Assembly: GCA_903853385.1 (NCBI GenBank)
Contig: CAINTJ010000142.1
Coordinates: 62,001 to 126,000, forward strand
Direction: 5' to 3'
Source of the DNA: an uncultured Gammaproteobacteria bacterium
Lineage (GTDB): Bacteria; Pseudomonadota; Gammaproteobacteria; Pseudomonadales; Pseudohongiellaceae
DNA: 64,000 nt
Under the pieces are notes generated by a model. That model worked only from the letters and a program-made list of their open reading frames with translations, was not told the DNA's origin and made no database searches. Positions 33,774-42,979 of this stretch are shown here, in pieces (positions within the stretch are counted from its first letter, which is position 1; each line of letters opens with the position of its first letter). The position numbers and the translations under genes are program-made.

Positions 33774-35953
33774 CCCGCAGAACCTTGCTGCAAAAACTTG
33801 GCGCCTGGTCACGCTTCATTCCGATGTTCATTGCCCTGAAAATTGCGGAACAGCGCAGTCTCGGCAAGCCGGTACGGCGCATGCTTGGACAGTGGGGAAC
33901 CGGCGTGTCCGTGCTCATTCCTGAAAGTGGTACACCGGAATTACTGGGCAAGACACTGGCTCATGCCACTCGTGCAGTCGCAGTGCTGGCAGAGCCTGCC
34001 GAAATCATCGTGCAGGTCAACGGCGCCAATGCCTCTGTTTACCGCGACCTGCAACGTGACTATCCCGCGGTTATCTGGCGGTTCAGTGAAGCCGCACTCG
34101 GCTTCAATGGCGCCATCGAAGCCGGCTTGCATGCAGTCCGCTATCCAGCGGTCTATCTGCTCAACAGTGACATGTATCTGGCCGATGATGCCCTGCAACA
34201 GCTGCTGCCCTACCGGTCTACTGCTGCCTTTGCGCTCGCCTCACAAATTTTTTTCCCTGACCCGCTTCGCCGCCGGGAAGAAACCGGCTGGTCGGATTTT
34301 TATGTGCAGCACACCCGCACGGTGGTCTACGAAAAAATGCCGGATAATTCACCGGTCGCGCGCGCCAGCTTCTACGCCAGCGGCGGCTCCTCGCTGTATC
34401 GCACTGGTTTGCTAAAGGAATATGTACGCGATTCCCGCGGGTTTTCCCCATTTTACTGGGAAGATGCCGATTGGGGTGTTCGCGCCTGGGAAGAAGGACT
34501 CGAATGTATTTTTGTGCCGGCTTCCACAGCTGTCCATGAACACCGTGGCACCATCAGACGCCGCTACAGCGAGGCTGAAATCAACCGCATCCTTGATCGC
34601 AATGCCTTGCAATTCGAGCTGCGTCATCACTTTACGGATGTAAGCGGCCTTCGATCCATGGGGCATCTGGCGGCCCAGACTTCAGCAACCCGCAAGGAGC
34701 TTGGCACCCTCGACATTGCGCGTGGCGTGGCCCTGGTGCGAGGACGCAGTGATGCTGCCAAACGTAGCGGCTTCACCTTTGCCAATCTCGTGAACAAATA
34801 CTATCTGCCCGGATGGCGCGCCGGATTGCCCACGGTGCTGTGGGTGACGCCGTTTGCGATTTTCCCGCCTGCGCACGGGGGTGCGCGTCGCATCACCGAG
34901 CTGGCCAAGCGTCTGAGCGATCGGGTTAACCTGATATTGCTTACCGATGAAATGAGCCTTTACCAGCAGTGTGATCCGCTGGAATTTGCCGCCTTCCGCT
35001 CCGTGCATCTGTTGCGGGGGCGCATTGATATGCCTGGCCAGGGTGTACAGGATCTGGCGACCCGCATGCGCGTGCATGCACCCGAAGCTCTGCGTTACCA
35101 GCTGCGTGAGTTGCAACAGCAATATCAGGTCGATCTGGTACAAGTGGAATTCATGGAAGCGAGCCGGCTGGTGGAAGAGCGGACCGGCAACACCCGCTTT
35201 GTGGCCTCACTGCACGATGTCTACCTTGATGGCGGGGAGCAGGACCCGATGCAGCTGGAGCTATTGCGCCGCTATGACGGCATCGTTGCCTTTTCGGAAC
35301 AAGATGCACAGTGGTTAAGCGGACTGCCTGCGCATGTGATAAAAAATGGCGCGGTAGATCGTTATGCGTACAGTGTTGCTTCCAGCCCGGGCAAACAAGT
35401 GCTGTTCATGGGCCCGTTCCGCTACCAGCCCAATTACACAGGTATCATCGCCTTTCTCACCGAAGTGTGGCCAGGCTTGCTGGCTCGTCACCCGGATGCC
35501 GAATTGATCATACTGGGCGGACCCGAATCCTGCGAAATGCAATACAGACATCCATTACTGCGTCACAAGAGCGTGCAACTGGTCAGTGAATTTGTCGATC
35601 CGGCACCGCTGCTGGCGGCCTGCACACTCACCATCAATCCTCAGCAGGAAATCCGTGGCTCAGCACTGAAAATTGCCGAGGCCTTGCTGGCCCGCCGCAT
35701 TTGCGTCAGCACTACCCAGGGCGCCCGCGGTTTCGACCGGATCGGTACAAGCGCACTGCGTATATGTGACAGCTGGGCAACCATGCTGGATGAACTGGAC
35801 TGCTTGCTGGCAGAGCCGGATCGTCGCCATGCACTGGAACAAAGCTCAGAGGTGGTACGCGCCCAGTTGTCATGGGATGGCATGGCCAACCAACTGCTGG
35901 CCCTGTACCAGAGCCTGCTACCAGCCATAGCCATGCAGCGGAATTCGCCATGA
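33770..35953 (+). CDS. Bifunctional GT2-GT4 glycosyltransferase fusion
   Basis: The ~727-residue protein joins two glycosyltransferases. Residues ~40-300 are a GT2-like (GT-A) domain. Its parts are VSVLIPESGTPELL, the acceptor/metal region YLLNSDMYLADDALQ, and FYWEDADWGVRAWEEG with its ED-x-x-W motif. Residues ~370-715 are a GT4-like (GT-B) domain. It contains LWVTPFAIFPPAHGGARR, VLFMGPFRYQPNY and the nucleotide-sugar region TINPQQEIRGSALKIAEALLA. Such fusions add two sugars in sequence to a growing glycan. The ATG at 33770 overlaps the upstream stop. Donor and acceptor are unknown. Confidence 0.88.
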   Translation: MTRRTLLQKLGAWSRFIPMFIALKIAEQRSLGKPVRRMLGQWGTGVSVLIPESGTPELLGKTLAHATRAVAVLAEPAEIIVQVNGANASVYRDLQRDYPAVIWRFSEAALGFNGAIEAGLHAVRYPAVYLLNSDMYLADDALQQLLPYRSTAAFALASQIFFPDPLRRREETGWSDFYVQHTRTVVYEKMPDNSPVARASFYASGGSSLYRTGLLKEYVRDSRGFSPFYWEDADWGVRAWEEGLECIFVPASTAVHEHRGTIRRRYSEAEINRILDRNALQFELRHHFTDVSGLRSMGHLAAQTSATRKELGTLDIARGVALVRGRSDAAKRSGFTFANLVNKYYLPGWRAGLPTVLWVTPFAIFPPAHGGARRITELAKRLSDRVNLILLTDEMSLYQQCDPLEFAAFRSVHLLRGRIDMPGQGVQDLATRMRVHAPEALRYQLRELQQQYQVDLVQVEFMEASRLVEERTGNTRFVASLHDVYLDGGEQDPMQLELLRRYDGIVAFSEQDAQWLSGLPAHVIKNGAVDRYAYSVASSPGKQVLFMGPFRYQPNYTGIIAFLTEVWPGLLARHPDAELIILGGPESCEMQYRHPLLRHKSVQLVSEFVDPAPLLAACTLTINPQQEIRGSALKIAEALLARRICVSTTQGARGFDRIGTSALRICDSWATMLDELDCLLAEPDRRHALEQSSEVVRAQLSWDGMANQLLALYQSLLPAIAMQRNSP

Positions 35954-36702
35954 GCCAGGAGTCCTACAACAAGATAGCCGCCGTCTACAGTACCGACATG
36001 GGGCAGAGCATGGCCTTTGATGATGTCGGCTATTACCGTCGGCTATGCAGCGAACGCGGGGGCCATACGCTCGAGTTGGGCTGTGGCACCGGTCGCATCC
36101 TGCTGCCCCTGCTGCAGAGTGGTATTGATATCGCCGGTGTGGATGAATCACCTGGCATGCTTGCCCAACTCCGGATCAATGCGAAAGCACTGAACCTGCA
36201 TCCGTCCATCAGTTCAGGCTCGCTGACTTCATTCAGTTCCCCGCCCTGCCACACTGTACTGGCACCTTATTCGGTAGTTACCTATCTTGCCGATACCAGC
36301 CAACTCGCCGATTTTTTTCTAGCAGTCCGCCGGGTGCTGACCACGGACGGCATTCTGGTGCTGGACACTTTTATCCCGCGCCCGGTGTCCAGTTATACAG
36401 AGTTCAGGCTTGATTACCGCCGCGAACATGAAGGCGGGATTTTGCAGCGGGAAAAGCGCATCACAGTTGAGGCCGGCTGCAACCGCATAGAGCGGCGTTA
36501 CAGTTTGCTGGAGTTGTCCGGTGTCGCAACCCGCACCTGGACCACAGTGGACGTTATCAGGCCATGGCAAGTCGCCGAGTTATTGCCACAGGCGACGGCG
36601 TGCGGGCTCACGTTAGTCGCACAGCATGGAAATTTCACCGGCACTGTGCATGCAGATGATCAGTTTGTACAACTGCATTGGCGGGCCACCGGCACCAGTT
36701 GA
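35950..36702 (+). CDS. Class I SAM-dependent methyltransferase
   Basis: The ~250-residue protein has SAM motif I LELGCGTGRILLPLLQSG with the acidic end GVDESPGML, a post-motif YSVVTYLADTSQLADFFLAVRRVL, and a strand GILVLDTFIP. Its ATG overlaps the stop of the fused glycosyltransferase (ATGA at 35950), so it is the fourth coupled gene of the operon. It may methylate a sugar or lipid-linked glycan, for example as a chain-capping step, but no substrate can be read from the sequence. Confidence 0.87.
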   Translation: MSQESYNKIAAVYSTDMGQSMAFDDVGYYRRLCSERGGHTLELGCGTGRILLPLLQSGIDIAGVDESPGMLAQLRINAKALNLHPSISSGSLTSFSSPPCHTVLAPYSVVTYLADTSQLADFFLAVRRVLTTDGILVLDTFIPRPVSSYTEFRLDYRREHEGGILQREKRITVEAGCNRIERRYSLLELSGVATRTWTTVDVIRPWQVAELLPQATACGLTLVAQHGNFTGTVHADDQFVQLHWRATGTS

Positions 36703-36735
36703 TGCATGCCAGGGCCGGCCGTGATCACCACAGTG

Positions 36736-37959
36736 TTACCAGACCATGCTGCGGGTGACAAACCAGTAGAGCCCTTCCGCCACCAGGCAGGATGACGCTA
36801 GATCCGTGAACAGTGGCCGTGGAATCGCCAATTTGATACGGGCAAGACCCAGCGCAACCGCCAGTGCTGTCAACACCACCGTGACCTGGCCGATTTCAAC
36901 GCCGACATTAAAGCCCACCAGCAGTTCCGCCAGCCGCTCTTTCGGCAGATGCATCTGCAACAGGTTGGCTGCAAAACCGAACCCATGAATAAGACCAAAT
37001 ACCAAGGTCATGATCAGCCGGATGCGTGAAGCATCACGGGCATGGCCGGTCAGCATCAGGTAACTGGCACCGAACAAACCTCCCCCGACCAGCAGCATTA
37101 CCGGCAAGGTCACACCAAAGCCCAGCGCGCGACCCACCGCCATCAGAATCAGAATGCCACCGGTGCTTAACGCCACCCAGCCGGGCCTATGCGTGCTGTC
37201 GCCAATATTTTCTGCACCGATCATCGCAATGGTAAAGGCCACCAGTGCATCAATGTACTGGCCTTCCGGACGTAAAATACCGGTTACTGCCAACGCCAGC
37301 GTTATGCTGTGGCCGATGGTGAAACCGGTGATCACGACCAGTAAATCGCGCAAATTGCGGGAAATCAGCACCAGCCCCAGCATGAACGACATATGATCAA
37401 TGCCGGTGAAGATGTGCATGATGCCCATCTCGATGTACTTGAAAAAACTGGCGCTGGCCAGATCACCTTCGCCCTCTTCCCCGTCGAGCGCAACGCTGCG
37501 ATGTTCATCGGTCAGTAACTGCTCGGAAAATTCACCTGAACTTTTTTCAATCTGGGCAAAATTGGTATGGGTGCTGGCCAGTTCGTAAAACACGTCGGAA
37601 TGAATGACCATGGCTTTTTCGCCCGGACATTCGAAACCAAATTCATAGCGGAAAAAACCGGTAATGGCTGATAGCGGGTGGGCAACTTCCTTCATCGTAC
37701 ATGCCTGCCCTTCTGCGCTGACTCCGATCTTGCTGGCAACATAAGCGCCAACTTCAGCGCTCGGCGGCACATCCTTGCCGGAAGCAGACAAGCGCTTGGC
37801 CTCAAGTTCAGGCACCGTGAACTGCACTTGCACCTGCTTGCCCTGCACCTGCCATGAACTCACACTTTCACTGAGCGTATGGGCAAAACCTGGCACTGCG
37901 ACGATGCCCAGCAGGCAGGCAAGGACGATATTGAGCTTGCGTTTCAGAGAGCCACCCAT
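36736..37959 (-). CDS. HupE/UreJ-family membrane protein
   Basis: A signal peptide (~26 residues, VPGFA) is followed by an extracytoplasmic domain of ~150 residues. Seven or so membrane helices follow, with the HupE/UreJ signature MGIMHIFTGIDHMSFMLGLVL, TGFTIGHSITLALAV, and FGLIHGFGFA. The histidine-rich helices resemble metal permeases of the HupE/UreJ group, which include nickel/cobalt transporters. The metal here is not known. It lies only 2 bases after the ppiC-like gene, so the two form an operon. That suggests the isomerase helps fold or regulate the membrane protein. Confidence 0.88.
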   Translation of the reverse strand: MGGSLKRKLNIVLACLLGIVAVPGFAHTLSESVSSWQVQGKQVQVQFTVPELEAKRLSASGKDVPPSAEVGAYVASKIGVSAEGQACTMKEVAHPLSAITGFFRYEFGFECPGEKAMVIHSDVFYELASTHTNFAQIEKSSGEFSEQLLTDEHRSVALDGEEGEGDLASASFFKYIEMGIMHIFTGIDHMSFMLGLVLISRNLRDLLVVITGFTIGHSITLALAVTGILRPEGQYIDALVAFTIAMIGAENIGDSTHRPGWVALSTGGILILMAVGRALGFGVTLPVMLLVGGGLFGASYLMLTGHARDASRIRLIMTLVFGLIHGFGFAANLLQMHLPKERLAELLVGFNVGVEIGQVTVVLTALAVALGLARIKLAIPRPLFTDLASSCLVAEGLYWFVTRSMVW

Positions 37960-37961
37960 GA

Positions 37962-38909
37962 TCAGTTGGCTCCCGCAAAGTCTTCCGGCTTGTAATCGTC
38001 CTTGTAGTCATCTGCAATAAGAATGGTGGAGCGGGAGCGCAAAAAGCTCATGATGTTGTAGAGGACACGGGCTTTTTCACTGTTGCCGTAGATGCTTGGC
38101 AGCACCTGTCTGGCCTCTTCAAAACTTTGCTGCACAGGTTTGCTGTTACTGACAACCTGCACGACATGATAGCCATCCTCATCCATGACAGGGTCAGCGA
38201 CCTGGCCACCCGCCATATTGCTGGCGACGGAAAATATCTTGTCGCCCAGATGGACTTTGGCAAGGTAATAAAACTCATCGGGATTGTAGCTTTCTTCGAC
38301 CAGACCAAAACGCTTTTTGACATCGTCCAGCTTGGTGCCGGCACGCAGGGCCATTACCGCCTCGGTGGCCTTGGCGTTGTCGGCTTCCGGCAACACCAGA
38401 TCATGTACATCCAGCTTGCCTTCGCTCATGAACTGGTCGCGATGTTTGTCGAAAAAATCGTGCAATTGCTGGTCAGTAGCCTTGCTGATGGCTGCATCGG
38501 CGGTGGCTTGCTGCTCAACAATGTTATAGAGCGCGGAACGGGTGTCCTGGTCGGTTTCGGCAAAGTCCAGTTCAAGTCCGCGCTGCACAAACAGCTCTTC
38601 CCTTAACATTTCATCGAGTACCCGCAAGCGGTCCTGCTTGCTGGTCTGCGCGAACGGGACGCCGGTTTCATTTTCCAGCTGGGAAATGAAATCGCTGCGC
38701 AGAATCGGGCGCCGGTTCACCAGCGCCAACACATCTTCCGGTACCTTGTTGGTGGTGGTGCCGCGTGCATTGAACAGGCCTATACCGCCCAGGACGAGGC
38801 CGGCCACTACACCGAAGGCATAGAGGGTCAGCGCACGGGTGTTGCTAACCTTGTCGGCTTGCAGAAAACCAGAGCTGTTGCCGGCATGCGCGGAATTGTC
38901 ATTACTCAT
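37962..38909 (-). CDS. Membrane-anchored PpiC-type peptidyl-prolyl isomerase
   Basis: A cytoplasmic tail is followed by one membrane helix at about residues 28-48 (LTLYAFGVVAGLVLGGIGLF). A SurA-like N-terminal helical domain comes next (PEDVLALVNRRPILRSDFISQLENE). The parvulin region is about 155-260 (KLDVHDLVLP, EEARQVLPSIY at the end). The protein is anchored in the inner membrane with its chaperone domain in the periplasm. The ATG at 38909 is supported by GAGG upstream. It heads the operon with the HupE-like gene. Positions 38910-39125 contain its A/T-rich promoter region and no gene. Confidence 0.87.
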   Translation of the reverse strand: MSNDNSAHAGNSSGFLQADKVSNTRALTLYAFGVVAGLVLGGIGLFNARGTTTNKVPEDVLALVNRRPILRSDFISQLENETGVPFAQTSKQDRLRVLDEMLREELFVQRGLELDFAETDQDTRSALYNIVEQQATADAAISKATDQQLHDFFDKHRDQFMSEGKLDVHDLVLPEADNAKATEAVMALRAGTKLDDVKKRFGLVEESYNPDEFYYLAKVHLGDKIFSVASNMAGGQVADPVMDEDGYHVVQVVSNSKPVQQSFEEARQVLPSIYGNSEKARVLYNIMSFLRSRSTILIADDYKDDYKPEDFAGAN

Positions 38910-39125
38910 GTACAACCTCAAGGGAAGGAACTGCAGAAAGCATGGCAACAGCAAACCAGCAATCCGCTAGTGGCAGCTGCATTCGGGCGGGGATGATGGT
39001 AAAGGACATTTGGCGTTGAACAAGCCGTCAGGAGTTAGTGAACTGTTAACTTAACAAACTTAACCAACCACTCACTTGACCTTGCGTAACAATACCATCA
39101 CCAGCGGCGTGTCCACACCGGAATA

Positions 39126-40778
39126 TCAGTGCATTTCAGCCAATTGATAAATGCGATAACTGAGATAGTCATTGATGAGTTCGTGATCGGAACACTCTAG
39201 CATGAGACCGTTGCATTTGGCGGCCACGGCGCGGCCCGCACTGGCACCGGCATCCAAAGGCAAGCCGGCAAATGCCAGCAGCTGGGTTCCCAAATACGAA
39301 ATATCGAGGGCAGACTTCGATAACAACTGGCCTTGCTCGCCGAAATTCGCACTCAACTGGTACTGGGTCAGGAATGGAATCTGTTTGTCGGATGCGTTGA
39401 TGGCGACGTTGTCGCGCAGCAGTCGCTCCGGATGTTGGGTGAATTTCCAGGCGGCTTCGGGTTGATGATCCCCAAACCAGCCAACAATGCGCGGCCGCGG
39501 CGACTGCAACCATTGTTCGGCAAGGCGGACAAAGTCAGTGGAGGAATCGCGCATGCGTCCCAGATAATCTGCCAGCGCACCACCTTGCTGCTGCTCGGCC
39601 GCATGAAACCCGGCTGCCACTTGCACCATGCCATTACCGTGCGGCCCGTGATTGCGGACGGTCAAGGCAAATATGAATACCGGTCTGGTATCAGCCGGGT
39701 TTTGTGCCAACGCCAAGGCCTTGTCGAACACCATATGATCGTAGGTCAACTCCCAGTCTTTCGGCAATTTCAGATCGCTGGCAGCGTAAAACTCCTCGAA
39801 GCCATAGAAGCCATAGGCGGACTTTGCGCTCAGAAAATTACCTTCAGTAGGATAGAGGGCGATGGTTCGGTAACCCAATGCCCGCAGTTTTGCCGGCAGG
39901 GTAGTTTGCAAACGCGGCGCCAGTGAAACCGGCGCATAGGCACCGCTGTAGCCAAATACCCGCCAGTCGAAACCTGACATCAGCGCAAACTCCGACAGCC
40001 AGGTACCACCACCGCTGGAGTGAACCATCAAAGGTCCTTGTTGCGTGCGCAGCGCCAACGGCAAGGGATGCAACATGGCATTATCGCAATCGCTGGCCGC
40101 ACACCCGCTGATCAAGGTCGGATCAAACGTGCTTTCTTCCAGGATCATAAAAATATCCGGCTGAATGCCCGCAAGCGCAGCTGTTGCTGACGGAGCGGGA
40201 ACCTCAAAGCGGGTTTGCTGATGAAAGGCCGGCAGAGAGGCCTGCACGATGCGATTGTTGAAAAAGAAATTCAGCCGGTTGATCACGCCGGTGATGCGCT
40301 CCATTTCGTTCATGGTCTGATAGGCAGCATACATCTCATCCTGCATCACCTGGGCACGGATACCTTCGCCTGGCATCATGGTGGCCCCGATTGCCAACAT
40401 CAGCGATACCGCTGCGGCCGTGATCCTGAACCGGTGCCCATGTGGCGCACTCACCATGAAATGCACAGGCCGCTCGTAGCGCAACCCGGCGACAACGCAC
40501 AAGGCGAATCCCGCACCCACACCCAGCAGGGCCAGCCCCAGCAGCGGGTATTGAATGAATATATGGAAATTTTCGCGCGGGGCCAGCAGAAAGAATCGCA
40601 CATCGGCCAGCGACATGGCCACGCCCAGATACGCCTGCTTTATCGCTGAACTCAGCACCACCAAAGCCAGCAAATACAGCGACAGCACACACGCCGTCCG
40701 CGGTCTTCGCAGCGCTGCAAACAGCGAACCGAAAATCACTAGTGTGGCAATAATGGCACTGGGGCTGGGGAAAATCAT
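39126..40778 (-). CDS. LtaS-like sulfatase/phosphatidyl-transferase membrane enzyme
   Basis: Four hydrophobic segments (about residues 5-22, 30-50, 75-97, 118-136) precede an extracytoplasmic sulfatase-fold domain. Metal and nucleophile regions are visible: PDIFMILEESTFDP, GGGTWLSEFALMSG (the Thr matches the LtaS nucleophile), FIFALTVRNHGPHGN and IVGWFGDHQPE. In Firmicutes this family polymerises glycerol phosphate. In Gram-negatives, relatives transfer phosphoglycerol or phosphoethanolamine to glycans or lipids. The donor and acceptor are unknown. Its position 2.4 kb from the glycan operon may be meaningful. Confidence 0.87.
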   Translation of the reverse strand: MIFPSPSAIIATLVIFGSLFAALRRPRTACVLSLYLLALVVLSSAIKQAYLGVAMSLADVRFFLLAPRENFHIFIQYPLLGLALLGVGAGFALCVVAGLRYERPVHFMVSAPHGHRFRITAAAVSLMLAIGATMMPGEGIRAQVMQDEMYAAYQTMNEMERITGVINRLNFFFNNRIVQASLPAFHQQTRFEVPAPSATAALAGIQPDIFMILEESTFDPTLISGCAASDCDNAMLHPLPLALRTQQGPLMVHSSGGGTWLSEFALMSGFDWRVFGYSGAYAPVSLAPRLQTTLPAKLRALGYRTIALYPTEGNFLSAKSAYGFYGFEEFYAASDLKLPKDWELTYDHMVFDKALALAQNPADTRPVFIFALTVRNHGPHGNGMVQVAAGFHAAEQQQGGALADYLGRMRDSSTDFVRLAEQWLQSPRPRIVGWFGDHQPEAAWKFTQHPERLLRDNVAINASDKQIPFLTQYQLSANFGEQGQLLSKSALDISYLGTQLLAFAGLPLDAGASAGRAVAAKCNGLMLECSDHELINDYLSYRIYQLAEMH

Positions 40779-40870
40779 AGGGGATGGATGCTAGGTTCAA
40801 GCGCCAGACCAACCGATATCAACCGGATTGGTAACGCCATTAAGATTACATGAAGATTTCCCAACATGCA

Positions 40871-41884
40871 TCAAGCGCCGGAATAGAAACTCCTGATGGC
40901 CGCCACGGTGGCGAGCACATCCGCCTTGTCGACATCCAGATGGGTGACCATGCGGATGGTGGTGCCAGGGTCTACCAGGATGCCATGGGAATGCAGATAT
41001 TGGGTCAAAGCCTCGGCAGTACCTGCCTTGGGGACCATGTATACCATATTGGTTTGAACCCAGGCGGTATCAATAGTGACTGCATCTACTGTGCGCAAAC
41101 CGGCCGCCAGCAATGCTGCATTGACGTGATCATCTGCCAACCTTGGCACGTTGTGTTCCAGGGCATATATACCGCCAGCGGCGATGATGCCCGCCTGCCG
41201 CATGCCGCCGCCCAGCATTTTACGCCAGCGCCGAGCTTGTTTGATCAGCTCCGCGCTGCCACACAACACCGAGCCGACTGGCGCACCCAGGCCTTTGGAA
41301 AGACACACCGACACAGTATCAAAGGGTTCGGCAATTACCTGCACATCAACACCGGTTTTCACGGCGGCATTGAAGATCCTGGCACCGTCGAGATGGCTGG
41401 CCAGCTTGTGTTCACGCGCCAGCCTGGCGGCGTCCTGCAGGTAGGCCAGCGGCAACACCCGGCCACTGAAGGTGTTTTCCAGACACAGCAAACGGGTGCG
41501 GGCAAAATGCACGTCATCCGGCTTGATGGCCGCCTGGATCAGGTCGAGTGCTATGGTGCCGTCTGCACTGACCGGCAGTGGTTGTGGCTGGATGCTGCCA
41601 AGCACGGCCGCACCGCCGCCTTCGTATTTGTAGGTATGGGCGTCCTGCCCCACCAGATATTCGTCGCCACGCTGGCAATGACACAACAAGGCCAGCAGGT
41701 TGGATTGGGTGCCGCTACTGACAAACAGGGCGGCTTGCTTGCCTAGCATGCGCGCCGCCAGTGTTTCCAGTTGTTGCACGGTAGGGTCATCGCCCCACAC
41801 ATCATCGCCGACGGCTGCCTGCGCCATCATCTGTCGCATGGCTGCCGAAGGACGCGTGACAGTATCGCTGCGCAAGTCAATCAT
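40871..41884 (-). CDS. ltaE: Low-specificity L-threonine aldolase
   Basis: This PLP enzyme cleaves L-threonine or allo-threonine to glycine and acetaldehyde. The 337-residue protein begins IDLRSDTVTRPSAAMRQMM. It has GDDVWGDDPTV, the PLP-contact ALFVSSGTQSNLLAL, HLDGARIFNAA and the lysine site SVCLSKGLGAPVGS. ATG at 41884 fits the family N-terminus; 41908 would add eight residues. It starts 10 bases after the stop of the alpha/beta hydrolase gene and probably shares its transcript. Confidence 0.94.
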   Translation of the reverse strand: MIDLRSDTVTRPSAAMRQMMAQAAVGDDVWGDDPTVQQLETLAARMLGKQAALFVSSGTQSNLLALLCHCQRGDEYLVGQDAHTYKYEGGGAAVLGSIQPQPLPVSADGTIALDLIQAAIKPDDVHFARTRLLCLENTFSGRVLPLAYLQDAARLAREHKLASHLDGARIFNAAVKTGVDVQVIAEPFDTVSVCLSKGLGAPVGSVLCGSAELIKQARRWRKMLGGGMRQAGIIAAGGIYALEHNVPRLADDHVNAALLAAGLRTVDAVTIDTAWVQTNMVYMVPKAGTAEALTQYLHSHGILVDPGTTIRMVTHLDVDKADVLATVAAIRSFYSGA

Positions 41885-41894
41885 GCGGACTTGC

Positions 41895-42944
41895 TCACAG
41901 CTCGGCATAAACAGCCATCGGACGCACTATTGTCAGCAGCTGCTCCAGGAAGGATTCGCGACTGGTGAATATCACGTTATGGCCGGCATCCGGAATCTCG
42001 ATCAGGAGTTTGTCCGGCGCCTGCATCTGGTCGAAATACTCACGCACTACACTGGTGGTGGTCAGCAAATCGGCCTGGCCCTGGATGAGCACAATCGGGA
42101 CCGAGAAGCGTGTGGCCAGTGCCGGCATGTCCTCTTTATCCATTGCCGCGCCCAGCAACCGGTAGGAAAACTCCTCACCGTCATCCAGATACTGCGGGAA
42201 TTCCGGCATGGGCAGCTGCATCCAGGTTTGCTGATCTTCCTCGGTGGGCGGCAGCGCCGGTGGCTCCAACTCGCTTTCCCAGTGCTCTATCCGGTCGTAC
42301 TCGCTTCTGCTGGGCCAGGGCGGAGGCCCCAGCGCACTTAACTCCTGCATTGCCTCTTCATTCGATATGGCCAATTCCAGCAACGTGGGATAGGCGGCTT
42401 CCAGCTGGCGTGGCAGATTGGTCACCTGGCCGGTACCTACATAGACCGAGAACAGTTGCGGCGCTGAGTCAATCATGTGGATGCCGAGAATCGAACCCCA
42501 GGAATGACCCAGCAACACCAGTTGTTGTTTGTGCAGATGGGCGAGCACGAACCGGCTTATTTCAATGCCATCTGCGGCGATCTGCTCGACTGACATCGTG
42601 TCAGCAATTGAGTCCCCATGCTTCTCGTAAGTCTTGCCTTCGCCGCGCTGGTCCCACATGACGACAGTGAAGTGGCGCTCCCACGAACGGAATATCGGAG
42701 TTTCCGGCATCGTGGACCCGCCCGGCCCGCCGTTCAGCCACAGCAGCACCGGATTGGCAAGGTTGTCACCCCTGATTTGCACCCACTGGTCAATGCCTCC
42801 GGCGCGCACATACATCGCCTCATGAATGCCCGTGACCACGGGCTCACCGGAGGTATTGCCGCCTACATCATCTTGCGCAATGGCAGACAACGGCAGATTG
42901 ACCAGCATAAATACAGCGATGACTTGCAGAACCACCCAACGCAC
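41895..42944 (-). CDS. Exported alpha/beta hydrolase (proline iminopeptidase-like)
   Basis: A signal peptide (~23 residues, LSAIAQ) precedes an alpha/beta-hydrolase fold. The oxyanion loop is LLWLNGGPGGSTM, the nucleophile elbow GHSWGSILG, a late acid QGQADLLTTTSV and the catalytic His AGHNVIF. HGGPGG-type loops are characteristic of the proline iminopeptidase/prolyl hydrolase family S33. The substrate may be a periplasmic peptide, but other small esters are possible. It is followed closely by ltaE on the same strand. Confidence 0.88.
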   Translation of the reverse strand: MRWVVLQVIAVFMLVNLPLSAIAQDDVGGNTSGEPVVTGIHEAMYVRAGGIDQWVQIRGDNLANPVLLWLNGGPGGSTMPETPIFRSWERHFTVVMWDQRGEGKTYEKHGDSIADTMSVEQIAADGIEISRFVLAHLHKQQLVLLGHSWGSILGIHMIDSAPQLFSVYVGTGQVTNLPRQLEAAYPTLLELAISNEEAMQELSALGPPPWPSRSEYDRIEHWESELEPPALPPTEEDQQTWMQLPMPEFPQYLDDGEEFSYRLLGAAMDKEDMPALATRFSVPIVLIQGQADLLTTTSVVREYFDQMQAPDKLLIEIPDAGHNVIFTSRESFLEQLLTIVRPMAVYAEL

Positions 42945-42979
42945 AGCTTGACCTCACCTTATTCAGGTTTGCAGATGAA

